DNA of 64,000 nucleotides from Papillibacter cinnamivorans DSM 12816 (lineage in GTDB: Bacteria; Bacillota; Clostridia; Oscillospirales; Oscillospiraceae): positions 347,660-411,659 of the forward strand of contig NZ_FWXW01000003.1 of NCBI RefSeq assembly GCF_900176335.1, read 5' to 3'. The notes under the pieces were generated by a model, which saw only the letters and a program-made list of their open reading frames with translations, was not told the origin of the DNA and searched no databases. The translations under genes and the position numbers were made by a program. Position 1 is the stretch's first letter, and every line of letters starts with the position of its first letter. Shown here one piece after another: positions 8,049 to 16,615 of this stretch.

Positions 8049-10067
8049 GTGAGTCGGGGCAATTTCTGGAGCTATGGAGGACGCCGGGTCAAGGAAACCA
8101 AACGGGAGGAGAAGACTGGCCGCACCGCGCCCTTCTGGGTCTTTCCGGCCTTTTTTTATGGGGATATCGTCTGCTCCGAGCTGCTGGTCCGACATGCTAC
8201 GGGGAACGAATCCTCGGGCGGGTCGCTGCTTTTTCTTTTCCTGTTCTCCGTGCCCATCGCGCTTATTTTCTGGAGCGCCAGCACCGCCTTTTCCTTCCGG
8301 GCCAACAAGCGGATCGCCACGGTGCTGGTGTCGGTGACCACGGGATTTTTCGCTTCCCAGCTGGTGTATTATCAGATTTTCCATACGTTTTACATCACCT
8401 ATTCGGCAATCAACGGGAAACAGATCCTGCAGTTCTGGCGGGAGGCTCTTGCGGCCATGGCCGGGACGGTATTCCCCATTGCCCTTTTAGTGCTTCCCAT
8501 CGTGCTTCTGCGTCTTTTCGGCAGGAAATGGAAGGTTTACCGCAGAATTCGGGTGGGGCCTCTGGTTGCCGTGGTCATACTGGCCGCCTCCATCCACGGA
8601 ATCGCCGTGGGCCTTGTCCGGCGCACCGGCAGCGAATCCCTGTCTCCCTACGACCTGTATTTCCAGACCTCCTACATGGACGCCACGGCAGAAAATTTCG
8701 GACTGCTGACCGCCATCCGGCTGGACATCAAGCGGACGGTGTTCGGATTTGAGCCCGCCGCCGCGGAGCCCGCGGATTCCGATGCGGAAGCAACCCCCAC
8801 CGCCGCCCCGCCCACCGAAACGGTCTACGGATATAACGTCATGGATATCGACTTCGACAGCCTGATGGCGTCGGAAACAAACGAGACGCTTCTTTCCATG
8901 GATCAGTATTTCAGCAGCCTTACGCCCACGCTGAAGAATGAAAAGACCGGCATCTACCAGGGATACAACCTGATTCTGATTACGGCGGAGGCTTTTTCCC
9001 AATACGCCATCGACGAGGAGTTGATGCCCACCCTATATAAGATGGCCCACGAGGGGTACTATTTTCCCAATTTCTATACTCCCGTCTGGGGCGTTAGCAC
9101 ATCGGACGGGGAGTACGTGGCCTGTACCGGCCTGATCCCCAAGGCGGGAGTCTGGAGCTTTGAAAAATCGGCGAACAACTCCCTGCCCCTTGTCATGGGG
9201 AAGCAGCTGACGGCCCTGGGGTATTCCGCTTACGCCTATCACGACCACACCTATACCTACTATAAGCGCAATCTCTCCCATCCCAATATGGGCTACATCT
9301 ACAAGGGTGTGGGAAACGGGCTGAACGTCAAAAAGACCTGGCCGGAGTCCGACCTGGAGATGATCGACGTCACCACGCCGGAATACATGGGCTCAGAGCC
9401 GTTTCACGCCTATTACATGACGGTGAGCGGGCATCTGCAGTACAATTTTATGGGCAACTCCATGGCCTATAAGAACCGGCAGTGGGTGAAGGACCTGCCC
9501 TATTCGGAGGCCTGCAAGGCATATTTAGCCTGCAACATCGAGCTGGACCGGGCCATGGAGCTGCTGCTCCAGCGTTTGGAGGAGGCCGGCGCGGCGGAGC
9601 ACACCATCATCGCCATCAGCGCGGACCACTACCCCTACGGCCTGACCAACCAGGAGATCGGCGAGCTGGCGGGGCATACCATCGAAGAAAACTTCGAGCT
9701 TTACCGCAACGCCTTTATCCTGTATGTTCCGGGCATGACGCCGGAGACGGTGGAGGAGCCCTGCTGCAGCATGGACATCCTGCCCACTCTCTCCAATCTT
9801 CTGGGACTGGAGTACGACTCACGCCTTCTCATGGGAAGGGACGTCTTCTCCACCACGGCGCCCCTCATCATATTCAACAACCGGAGCTGGATCACGGACA
9901 AAGGAATGTATAATGCCAAGACGAAGGCCTTTACCCCCACGGGGGACGCGGAAATCCCGGAGGGTTACGTCAGCTCGGTTTCCAAGATCGTGAGCGACAA
10001 ATTCCGCTATTCCGCCCTGATCCTGGACGAGGATTACTACGCGAAGGTGCTTCCCGGCCGAGAATGA
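8049..10067 (+). CDS. LTA synthase / sulfatase-like membrane phosphoglycerol transferase
   Basis: Membrane-anchored enzyme of the alkaline phosphatase superfamily, most like lipoteichoic acid synthases that transfer glycerophosphate onto envelope glycolipids outside the cell. GTG at 8049 is chosen because GAGGTG sits seven bases upstream (672 residues). About five hydrophobic helices fill the first 230 residues. The extracellular catalytic domain has the Glu of ITAEAFSQ, the presumed nucleophile Thr in GVSTSDGEYVA, a YHDHTYTYY segment, HLQYNF, and the metal-binding ADHYPYG. The next gene starts about 20 bases after the stop or overlaps it, so an operon is likely. Exact polymer is not determinable. 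Confidence 0.82.
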   Translation: MSRGNFWSYGGRRVKETKREEKTGRTAPFWVFPAFFYGDIVCSELLVRHATGNESSGGSLLFLFLFSVPIALIFWSASTAFSFRANKRIATVLVSVTTGFFASQLVYYQIFHTFYITYSAINGKQILQFWREALAAMAGTVFPIALLVLPIVLLRLFGRKWKVYRRIRVGPLVAVVILAASIHGIAVGLVRRTGSESLSPYDLYFQTSYMDATAENFGLLTAIRLDIKRTVFGFEPAAAEPADSDAEATPTAAPPTETVYGYNVMDIDFDSLMASETNETLLSMDQYFSSLTPTLKNEKTGIYQGYNLILITAEAFSQYAIDEELMPTLYKMAHEGYYFPNFYTPVWGVSTSDGEYVACTGLIPKAGVWSFEKSANNSLPLVMGKQLTALGYSAYAYHDHTYTYYKRNLSHPNMGYIYKGVGNGLNVKKTWPESDLEMIDVTTPEYMGSEPFHAYYMTVSGHLQYNFMGNSMAYKNRQWVKDLPYSEACKAYLACNIELDRAMELLLQRLEEAGAAEHTIIAISADHYPYGLTNQEIGELAGHTIEENFELYRNAFILYVPGMTPETVEEPCCSMDILPTLSNLLGLEYDSRLLMGRDVFSTTAPLIIFNNRSWITDKGMYNAKTKAFTPTGDAEIPEGYVSSVSKIVSDKFRYSALILDEDYYAKVLPGRE

Positions 10068-10087
10068 CGCAGAAGGATGGTATCCCA

Positions 10088-10882
10088 ATGACTGACAAGC
10101 GAACGGAACTGCATCTGCACACCCGGTACTCCCGGGGGGATGGGATTTCCTCTCCCCAGGAGCTTCTCGACCGGGCCCTGGCCGACGGGCAGAAGGCCAT
10201 GGCGATCACCGACTGGCACACCACAAAGGCGTTTCAGGAGGCGGCGGCTTACGCGGCGGACCGGCCTATCCGGCTGATTTACGGCCTGGAATTCAGGATC
10301 CGGCGGAGCGGCGGCAGGTACCACTGCATCGCCCTGGCGAAAAATCAGGAGGGCGTGCACATCCTTGAAGAGATCGCACGGAACCGGGGCGCCGCGGCGG
10401 AGGAGCTGGAGCGCAGCAGAGATAAGCTGATTCTGGGTTCGGCCTGCGACCAGGGGGAGCTGTACCAGGCCGTTCTGGCCGGAGCGTTCATGGACAAGCT
10501 TACGGAAATCGCCCGGTTTTACGATTACCTGGAGATCCAGCCGCCCGACAATTACCTGTTCCTGCAGAAGGATTTCCCCTGGATTACGACAAAACGGCTG
10601 GAGGAAAACGTCCGGACGCTGCTTGAGATCGGAAAAGCGGCAGAGCGGCCCGTGATTGCCGCCGGCGACGCCTGCTATGCCCGGCGGGAGCAGGGGGAGG
10701 AAAGGCTTGCCTATCTGGCGAAGGAGGGGTTTCCCGATCTCTACGGGCCCGCTCCCCTGTTTCTGCGGCATACCGGTGAGATGCTGGAGGAGTTTTCTTT
10801 TCTGGACCCGGCGGCGGCGCGCCGGATCGTGGTGGACGAGCCCGACCGCATAGCGGAGCTGTGCGGGGAGATTATTTTTTAG
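10088..10882 (+). CDS. PHP-domain metal-dependent hydrolase
   Basis: 264 residues from ATG 10088, which has AGAAGGATGG upstream; a start at 10064 overlapping the previous stop by four bases is possible. The N-terminus TELHLHTRYSRGDG and AMAITDWHT carry the metal-binding His and Asp residues of PHP phosphoesterases, the fold also found at the start of PolC and DnaE. IYGLEF and a C-terminal region with AAGDACYARREQ match the PolC-type PHP arrangement. There is no polymerase domain. It sits in a likely operon with the LtaS-like gene and ends before a strong terminator. Substrate unknown. Confidence 0.8.
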   Translation: MTDKRTELHLHTRYSRGDGISSPQELLDRALADGQKAMAITDWHTTKAFQEAAAYAADRPIRLIYGLEFRIRRSGGRYHCIALAKNQEGVHILEEIARNRGAAAEELERSRDKLILGSACDQGELYQAVLAGAFMDKLTEIARFYDYLEIQPPDNYLFLQKDFPWITTKRLEENVRTLLEIGKAAERPVIAAGDACYARREQGEERLAYLAKEGFPDLYGPAPLFLRHTGEMLEEFSFLDPAAARRIVVDEPDRIAELCGEIIF

Positions 10883-10918
10883 AGGTTTATTTGTGTTATT
10901 TTTTGAATTGGACAGGAG

Positions 10919-10946
10919 AAGCGCGCCCCTTGGGGCGCGCTTTTTA
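10919..10946 (+). terminator. Terminator of the LtaS-like/PHP operon
   Basis: Perfect hairpin AGCGCGCCCC with GGGGCGCGCT followed by TTTTTATTTG, 36 bases after the PHP stop codon. Confidence 0.85.
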
Positions 10947-10954
10947 TTTGTTTT

Positions 10955-11400
10955 GAAACGAAGCGGATGGATTATTAAGGATTTGGACGGGAGCGGCGCG
11001 CTCTCCGCTGGGGGTAACTTTTTGTTTCTGCAAGAAGTCACCAAAAACAGACCAAGAGGCTCCGGCCTCTTGGATCTCCGGGGAGGGCGTTCTTGTAGGC
11101 GCTCTTAATGAGTAATTGACTACTGGTAGTTGCGAACGCACGGACGGCCCTATGGCAAGAGGTCTGTTTTTCAGCCCGCGATCGGGGCTCTCCGGGCTTT
11201 GGCTTGTGGGACTCAAGGGGTCTGTGAAAACCTGCTTTGTGCAGCGTTTGAGAGGAATTTTTCTTCCGTGACCAGAGCCTTTCATATTTAGGGCCGTAGG
11301 GCGCAGGGGGTTTTCGAACATGTAGTTTGTGCGGCGTTTGAGAAGCTGAATTGGTGAAGGGACCTTTTGCAGCCTCAAGAACAGGCAGCGTTTACGACAT
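10955..11400. repeat. Noncoding block with short direct repeats, unidentified
   Basis: About 445 bases with no credible gene on either strand. It includes a hairpin AACTTTTTG/CAAGAAGT region near 11014, a perfect hairpin CCAAGAGGC/GCCTCTTGG near 11048, and two 23-base direct repeats ending GCAGCGTTTGAGA (11231-11253) and GCGGCGTTTGAGA (11321-11343), 90 bases apart. A partial third copy (GGCAGCGTTTACGA) is near 11383. It may be a degenerate dispersed repeat. Confidence 0.4.
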
Positions 11401-11446
11401 AAACAAAAAATCCGCCGCCCGCCGGGAAATTCGGCGGGCGGCGGGT
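11401..11446 (-). terminator. Terminator of the MATE gene
   Basis: On the minus strand a long GC hairpin (CCGCCGCCCGCCG with CGGCGGGCGGCGG) is followed by TTTTTTGTTT, about 65 bases after the stop of the MATE gene. Confidence 0.8.
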
Positions 11447-11512
11447 TTAATTTGTCGGTAATGTAAAGGCAGCAATATAAAACAAGTACGGCATCGCCCG
11501 GTTTGTTTCCGA

Positions 11513-12961
11513 TCACTCGAGGGAGGTGTCCTCCAGCTCCGCAATGGATTCCTCCAATACCGGCAGAGAATCCTCCGGAGCGGGGATCTCCTCCGCTTTC
11601 GGAGCGGGGCGGCCGACGAGGACATGGCGCCTCCAGCGGCCGGTAAGATAATAGCTTCCGGTGACGGCAAGACCCGGCAGCCAGCCCAGAATGTAGCAGA
11701 AGAACATGTTGTCCCTGCCGAAATACCAGTTGACCAGATATGCGGCCGGTACGCGGACCAGCAGAAGCGAAACCAGCGTTCCTACCAAAGGAATCACGGT
11801 TTCCCCGGCGCCGCGCATGACGCTGTTGAGGATGAACATGACCGCGAGAACGGAAAAGAAGGGCACCACCCGGTTCAGATAGGCCATGCCCGCCGCAATC
11901 ACCGCGGGATTCTGGCTGAACAGGCGCATGAACCAGGGGCCGAAGGGGATGAGCAGCGCTGCCGCGGCAAGACTGAAGCCACAGGCCATGAGAAGGGCAT
12001 CCAGAGTTCCCCTCCGGACGCGCTCCGGCCGGTTGGCGCCCATGTTCTGGCCCACGTAGGTGGTGGCGGCGGTGGCGAAGCTCTGGATGGGCATGAAAGC
12101 AAAGGTGTCCAGCTTGTTGGCACCGTTGAAGCCGGCCATGAAGTCGGAGCCGTAGCTGTTGACCAGGGCCTGAAGGGCCATGATACCCACGGAGAAGAGG
12201 GCATACTGCAGCCCGCTGGGGATTCCGATACGCAGGATCTTGCGGAAGATGGGGAAATCCATCTGAATCCGGAAGGGGCGGATCCGGATTTCCGGGTAGG
12301 TACGGTTGATGTGGACGATCCCGAAGATCCAGGAGGAAGCCTGGGCGAGCACCGTGGCCACCGCGACCCCCACGACGCCCCATCCGAAGACGATAACAAA
12401 GAGCAGGTCCAAAACGATGTTCAGGCCGCAGGCAACCACGAGGAACAAAAGCGGGGACCGGCTGTCCCCCAGGCCCTGAAGGATGCCCGCGTTGATGTTG
12501 TACCCCAGAGACCCGATAAGTCCGCCGAAGATGATGACCACATACAGATATGCCTGATGAAAGGTATCCCCGGGCACGTTGAGGAGAGACAGCGCCGGGG
12601 CGGCGATAAGTACACCCAGCAGAGACACGGGGACCACACCCAGAAGGAGAGCGCCATAGATGGTGTCCACCGTCTTTTTTACCTGGGGAAGGTCATTCGC
12701 GCCGTAATACTGGGAAATGACCACGGTGGCGCCCATCCCCATACCCATAAAGAGGGCGCTGAGCATGAAGATGATGGGAAACCCGGTGCCTACGGCGGCC
12801 AGGGCGGTGTCTCCCACGTAGTTTCCCACCACCATACTGTCCACCATGTTGTACAGCTGCTGGAGCATATTGCCCGCCAGAAGGGGCAGGGCAAAGAAAA
12901 AGATCAGCCTGGATGGACTGCCTTCCGTCATGTTCACCATACCGGTGCGGATCGGTTTCAT
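11513..12961 (-). CDS. MATE family efflux transporter
   Basis: 482-residue polytopic membrane protein that would export cationic drugs or metabolites using a Na+ or H+ gradient. The first helix region ALPLLAGNMLQQLYNMVDSM and the GNYVGDTALAAVG stretch are hallmark MATE sequences. A second half-repeat starts near 235 (ILRIGIPSGLQYALFSVG), with QNMGANRPERVRRG equivalent to the first-half ISQYYGANDLPQVKK. Length and twelve-helix layout are normal. The C-terminal 40 residues are acidic. It is divergent from xth with overlapping promoter space around 13050-13075. Substrate unknown. Confidence 0.92.
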   Translation of the reverse strand: MKPIRTGMVNMTEGSPSRLIFFFALPLLAGNMLQQLYNMVDSMVVGNYVGDTALAAVGTGFPIIFMLSALFMGMGMGATVVISQYYGANDLPQVKKTVDTIYGALLLGVVPVSLLGVLIAAPALSLLNVPGDTFHQAYLYVVIIFGGLIGSLGYNINAGILQGLGDSRSPLLFLVVACGLNIVLDLLFVIVFGWGVVGVAVATVLAQASSWIFGIVHINRTYPEIRIRPFRIQMDFPIFRKILRIGIPSGLQYALFSVGIMALQALVNSYGSDFMAGFNGANKLDTFAFMPIQSFATAATTYVGQNMGANRPERVRRGTLDALLMACGFSLAAAALLIPFGPWFMRLFSQNPAVIAAGMAYLNRVVPFFSVLAVMFILNSVMRGAGETVIPLVGTLVSLLLVRVPAAYLVNWYFGRDNMFFCYILGWLPGLAVTGSYYLTGRWRRHVLVGRPAPKAEEIPAPEDSLPVLEESIAELEDTSLE

Positions 12962-13046
12962 TGATTCTCTTCCTTCCCAAAACTGCCGCAGATACCGGGC
13001 GGAGCCGGCGCGTCCCGAACCCGCCGGGACGCGGAAAATTCCATCT

Positions 13047-13074
13047 TTTACAAAGAGGCGGGCTGTAGTATACT
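13047..13074 (+). promoter_or_regulatory. Sigma-A promoter of xth
   Basis: TTTACA (13047-13052) and TATACT (13069-13074) are 16 bases apart, ending 33 bases before the xth start. The -10 lies in a small palindrome TAGTATACTA, so a minus-strand promoter for the MATE gene could overlap it. Confidence 0.6.
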
Positions 13075-13107
13075 ATTGCCATACAACGGACAAAGGAGAA
13101 GCCCCCC

Positions 13108-13860
13108 ATGAAGATGATATCTTGGAATGTGAACGGACTGCGCGCCTGCATCGGGAAAGGGTTCTGGGACTTTTTCCGGCTGGCGGACGCCGACATATTC
13201 TGTATGCAGGAGACCAAAATGCTCCGGGGCCAGGCAACCATCGACCTGCCCGACTACGAGGAATTCTGGAACAGCGCCGACAAAAAGGGATATTCGGGCA
13301 CCGCGGTATTTTCCAAACAAAAGCCCATTTCCGCAACATACGATCTGGGGATCGAGGAGCACGACCACGAGGGCAGGGTGATCACTCTGGAGTACGACAC
13401 CTTTTTTCTGGTGAACTGCTATACGCCCAATTCCCAGAGGGATCTGGTGCGCCTCGACTACCGCATGAAATGGGAGGACGATTTCAGGGAATATCTCATA
13501 GGCCTGGACCGGAAAAAGCCGGTGATTCTGTGCGGGGATCTGAACGTGGCCCACAAGGAGATCGACCTGAGGCATCCCAAGGCAAATATGAAAAACGCCG
13601 GGTTTACGCAGGAGGAGCGGAACAAGATGACGGAGCTTCTGGAGGCCGGATTCGTGGACTCCTTCCGCCTTCTGTATCCCCAGCGCACCGACGCCTACAC
13701 CTGGTGGAGCTATATGCACAACGCAAGAGCCAGCAACGCCGGATGGCGCATTGACTATTTTATCGTTTCGGAGCGCATCGCTCCCCAAATCCAAAACAGC
13801 GAGATTTACCAGGAGATCCCGGGGAGCGACCACTGCCCCGTTGCGCTCACCATATTCTGA
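13108..13860 (+). CDS. xth: Exodeoxyribonuclease III
   Basis: 250-residue AP endonuclease / 3'-5' exonuclease of base excision repair. All family motifs are visible: ISWNVNGLRA, the catalytic Glu in MQETKM, NCYTPNSQ, GDLNVAH, WRIDYF and the terminal SDHCPVAL with the catalytic Asp-His. Length is normal. Ribosome site AAGGAG lies ten bases before the ATG. A CGGAGAG/CTCTCCG hairpin near 13931-13976 may terminate it. Secure identification. Confidence 0.95.
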   Translation: MKMISWNVNGLRACIGKGFWDFFRLADADIFCMQETKMLRGQATIDLPDYEEFWNSADKKGYSGTAVFSKQKPISATYDLGIEEHDHEGRVITLEYDTFFLVNCYTPNSQRDLVRLDYRMKWEDDFREYLIGLDRKKPVILCGDLNVAHKEIDLRHPKANMKNAGFTQEERNKMTELLEAGFVDSFRLLYPQRTDAYTWWSYMHNARASNAGWRIDYFIVSERIAPQIQNSEIYQEIPGSDHCPVALTIF

Positions 13861-13930
13861 GGGGTTTTCGCAAAGCGGTCCGGAGAAAATTCCATACCCG
13901 CGGCAGGATAAAAGCGCTTTAAGGGAAAGA

Positions 13931-13976
13931 CAGCCGGAGAGAGGATTCCGAAACAGGAAGCCCCTCTCCGGCGCTG
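13931..13976 (+). terminator. Probable xth terminator
   Basis: Interrupted stem CAGCCGGAGAG with CTCTCCGGCGCTG followed by TTTCTGTTG, about 70 bases after the xth stop. The stem has bulges, so confidence is moderate. Confidence 0.5.
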
Positions 13977-14040
13977 TTTCTGTTGTAACTGCCGCCCTTC
14001 ACGAAAAGGCGGCGAATGCCGATCCGCACGGGCAAGGGCA

Positions 14041-15213
14041 TCACGCCTGACCGGCGCTGCCGCTGCCGTCTGGCGGTCCTCCCTGCCCCTCGGCCTTACT
14101 GCCGGACCCGTTCCTGTTTTTCGGGCGCCTGCGCCTCTGGCGGCGGGGCTGAATCGGACGGGAATCGGAGGCGGGATCCTTCTGCGGATTTGTTTCCGTC
14201 CGCTGCCCCGGCTCCGTTTTCGGCTTCTGCTCCGAAACGGGAGCGGATTCCGGTCCCGGAACAGAACAGGGAGGGCAATCGGGCTGCTGACTCTTGGGCT
14301 CCGGCGGATTCGCCGGCTGCGTTTTATTATCCCTGGCGGCGGTCTCAGAAACCGCCGCTCCGGGGCATTCGTTCTGGCCGTTTTCCCGCCTGGGCTTTCC
14401 GGCTCCCTGCCGCAGGACGCATACATCGCATGCGCTGTAGCATTTCGGCGTATCGGGAGCGCTGTCCAGGCGGACCCGCACCTGTTCCCGGAGAAGGCCC
14501 ACCGCGGAGACGGTTCCGTTTCCGTCGGGCGTTCCCACCAGAGAATCCACCCTGGGAAGGCGCCTGAGCAGATCCTCATAGGCCTCCTGCTCGTATTTCA
14601 GGCAGCACATGAGGCGGCCGCAGGTGCCGGAAATCTTGGCGGGATTCAATGAGAGGTTCTGCGTTTTTGCCATTTTGATGGACACGGGCTGAAACTCGTC
14701 CAGGAAAGTGGCACAGCAGAAGGGCTGCCCGCAGATGCCGAGGCCGCCGAGCATCTTGGCCTCGTCCCGCACGCCGATCTGCCGAAGCTCGATGCGCATA
14801 CGGAACACGGAGGCAAGGTCCTTCACCAGTTCGCGGAAGTCCACGCGGCCGTCGGAGGTGAAGAAGAAGAGGATTTTATTCCCCTCGAAATTATATTCCA
14901 CTTCCACCAGCTTCATATCCAGCTTGTGGTCCAGAATCTTCTGCTGGCAGATTTCAAAAGCACGGGCTTCCTTTTTCCGGTTGGCCTCCACCGTGCGGCA
15001 GTCCTCCTCGGTGGCCACGCGGATGAGAGGCCGCAGGGGCTGCACCACTTCCCTGTCTTCCACCTGGCTGTTCCCCGTGGCGCATTCGCCGAATTCGATC
15101 CCCCGGGAGGTTTCGATGATGACGTTCTGCCCCGACTGCACCGAAATACCGCAGGGGTCGAAATAATATACTTTGCCTCCGTTTTTAAACCGGACGCCGA
15201 TAATCTCTGTCAA
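14041..15213 (-). CDS. ricT: RicT/YaaT, PSP1-domain regulatory protein
   Basis: 390-residue cytosolic protein of the PSP1/YaaT family. In Bacillus, RicT with RicA and RicF forms an iron-sulfur complex affecting RNase Y activity, sporulation and competence. The PSP1 domain occupies about 1-270 and includes the cysteine clusters GICGQPFCC and CGRLMCC that ligate iron-sulfur in the family. A further cluster, CYSACDVCVL, lies near 255. The last 110 residues are Pro-, Glu-, Arg- and Gln-rich and probably disordered. The start codon overlaps the holB stop by four bases, so the two are translationally coupled. Confidence 0.9.
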   Translation of the reverse strand: MTEIIGVRFKNGGKVYYFDPCGISVQSGQNVIIETSRGIEFGECATGNSQVEDREVVQPLRPLIRVATEEDCRTVEANRKKEARAFEICQQKILDHKLDMKLVEVEYNFEGNKILFFFTSDGRVDFRELVKDLASVFRMRIELRQIGVRDEAKMLGGLGICGQPFCCATFLDEFQPVSIKMAKTQNLSLNPAKISGTCGRLMCCLKYEQEAYEDLLRRLPRVDSLVGTPDGNGTVSAVGLLREQVRVRLDSAPDTPKCYSACDVCVLRQGAGKPRRENGQNECPGAAVSETAARDNKTQPANPPEPKSQQPDCPPCSVPGPESAPVSEQKPKTEPGQRTETNPQKDPASDSRPIQPRRQRRRRPKNRNGSGSKAEGQGGPPDGSGSAGQA

Positions 15214-16187
15214 TGGATCATCTCCCAGCAGCCGGCGGCCAGCATGCCCAGCACATGCCCCGTTCCGGCGTTATTGTTCCTGCAATAGCCGCCAAGGCGG
15301 CGTAATATGTCTATTGTGCCCGCAATTTCGGACTTTGTCAAGCTGCGGGCAAGAAGCGCCGCAGCGCCGCCGAATTCCCCGTCTTCGCCGCCCGCCATTT
15401 TTACGCGGAGGCTTTCCGTCAGCATAGCTTCGCAGTCCTCCAGAAAGGCCCCCAGCGTATCCCTGTCCGTTTTTTCCCGGCCGACGCAGAAAGACAAAAG
15501 GTCCCATTCGCTTTTCCGGGAGAGAACTTCCGCGAAGGCCTGCGGCAGTTCCCCGGTGCCCGGATTTCCTTCCAGCAGTTCCAGCGCCCGGCCGGCCGCG
15601 CCTCCGCTCCGCCGGGCCGCCGAACGAAGTTCCTCGCTGCTCTTTTCCGGGAACCTCTCCCGGAGAAGAGGCTCCATTTCCTCCGCCGTGAGAGGAGACA
15701 GGCCCAATTCCACGCAGCGGGAGCGCACGGTGGGCAGCAGCGCCTCGGGCGTCTCCGTCAGAATCAGAAAGACCGCGTGAGAGGGACCCTCCTCCAGAAG
15801 CTTCAGCATGGCGTTCTGAGCGGCGAAATTCATGGTTTCTCCGGCAGGCAGAATATAGATTTTTTTGGCGGCCTCGTTGGGCCGGATATAGGCGTCTTTC
15901 CGCAGCTCCCGGATCTGGCCCACGCCGATTTCCTTTCCACCGGCGTCCACCGTTACAACGTCCGGATGAATTCCCTTCTGAACCTTCCGGCAGTGAGAAC
16001 ACCGGAAACAGGGCCGGCCGGACTGCGAGGAACACAGGATGGCGGCGGAGAGAAAGCCCGCGAGGGTCCGCTTGCCCGAGCCGCGGGGCCCGTGAAGGAT
16101 GTACGCGTGGCCGAAAGCGTCCCGCTTCGCCGCGTTTTCCAGATGCGTTTTCAGCGCCTCGTTGCCTATCAGTTGCGAAGAATTCAT
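15210..16187 (-). CDS. holB: DNA polymerase III subunit delta'
   Basis: 325-residue clamp-loader subunit. Features: Walker A region GPRGSGKRTLAG at about 33, a zinc module (CFRCSHCRKVQKG), HPDVVTVD, and the switch region NFAAQNAMLKLLEEG. The remaining 150 residues form the helical C-terminal part. Upstream of it lies darA with a 24-base gap, and ricT overlaps its stop, matching the Bacillus gene order darA-yaaR-holB-ricT except that yaaR is absent. Confidence 0.92.
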   Translation of the reverse strand: MNSSQLIGNEALKTHLENAAKRDAFGHAYILHGPRGSGKRTLAGFLSAAILCSSQSGRPCFRCSHCRKVQKGIHPDVVTVDAGGKEIGVGQIRELRKDAYIRPNEAAKKIYILPAGETMNFAAQNAMLKLLEEGPSHAVFLILTETPEALLPTVRSRCVELGLSPLTAEEMEPLLRERFPEKSSEELRSAARRSGGAAGRALELLEGNPGTGELPQAFAEVLSRKSEWDLLSFCVGREKTDRDTLGAFLEDCEAMLTESLRVKMAGGEDGEFGGAAALLARSLTKSEIAGTIDILRRLGGYCRNNNAGTGHVLGMLAAGCWEMIH

Positions 16188-16211
16188 GCTGCCTCCCAGG
16201 GGACCGAAACT

Positions 16212-16535
16212 TTAAACCCGCTCGAACCGGTCCACGTCCACCACGAAGATAATCGCACCGCCCACCGTCACCTCCACCGGCATGGTGGGATAATACCCGT
16301 AACTCAGCTCCGAAGTGGTGGGAATCATCTGCTTTCGGCTGTGGGAGTATTTTTTGATGACGGCGATGACCTCATCCACTTTTTCATCCGGCGCACCCAC
16401 CAGAATGGTCATGTTTCCCGCCATGAGAAAGCCGCCGGTGGTGGCAAGCTTCGTCGAGGAAAAGCCCGCCTCGGAAAGGTTCCGGATTACCAGATTGGCG
16501 TCGTCATGGTTGATGACTGCAATGACAAGCTTCAC
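16212..16535 (-). CDS. darA: Cyclic-di-AMP receptor protein DarA (PII-like)
   Basis: 107-residue PII-like trimeric signal protein of the DarA/PstA/YaaQ family, which binds c-di-AMP. MKLVIAVINHDDANLV, the loop GFSSTKLATTGGFL and MTILVGAP are characteristic, as is the terminal GGAIIFVVDVDRFERV. Length is normal. It sits between holB and the decarboxylase gene as in Bacillus (yaaO-tmk-yaaQ-yaaR-holB-yaaT), but tmk and yaaR are missing here. A good ribosome site (AAGGAGGAG) precedes the ATG. Confidence 0.93.
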   Translation of the reverse strand: MKLVIAVINHDDANLVIRNLSEAGFSSTKLATTGGFLMAGNMTILVGAPDEKVDEVIAVIKKYSHSRKQMIPTTSELSYGYYPTMPVEVTVGGAIIFVVDVDRFERV

Positions 16536-16615
16536 GGCACACTCCTCCTTCTGGGCAGATGGGTTTTCTTCTTTGGGGGGAAACCCGCTATCCCTTCCCT
16601 GCCGGGTAGACGGGC

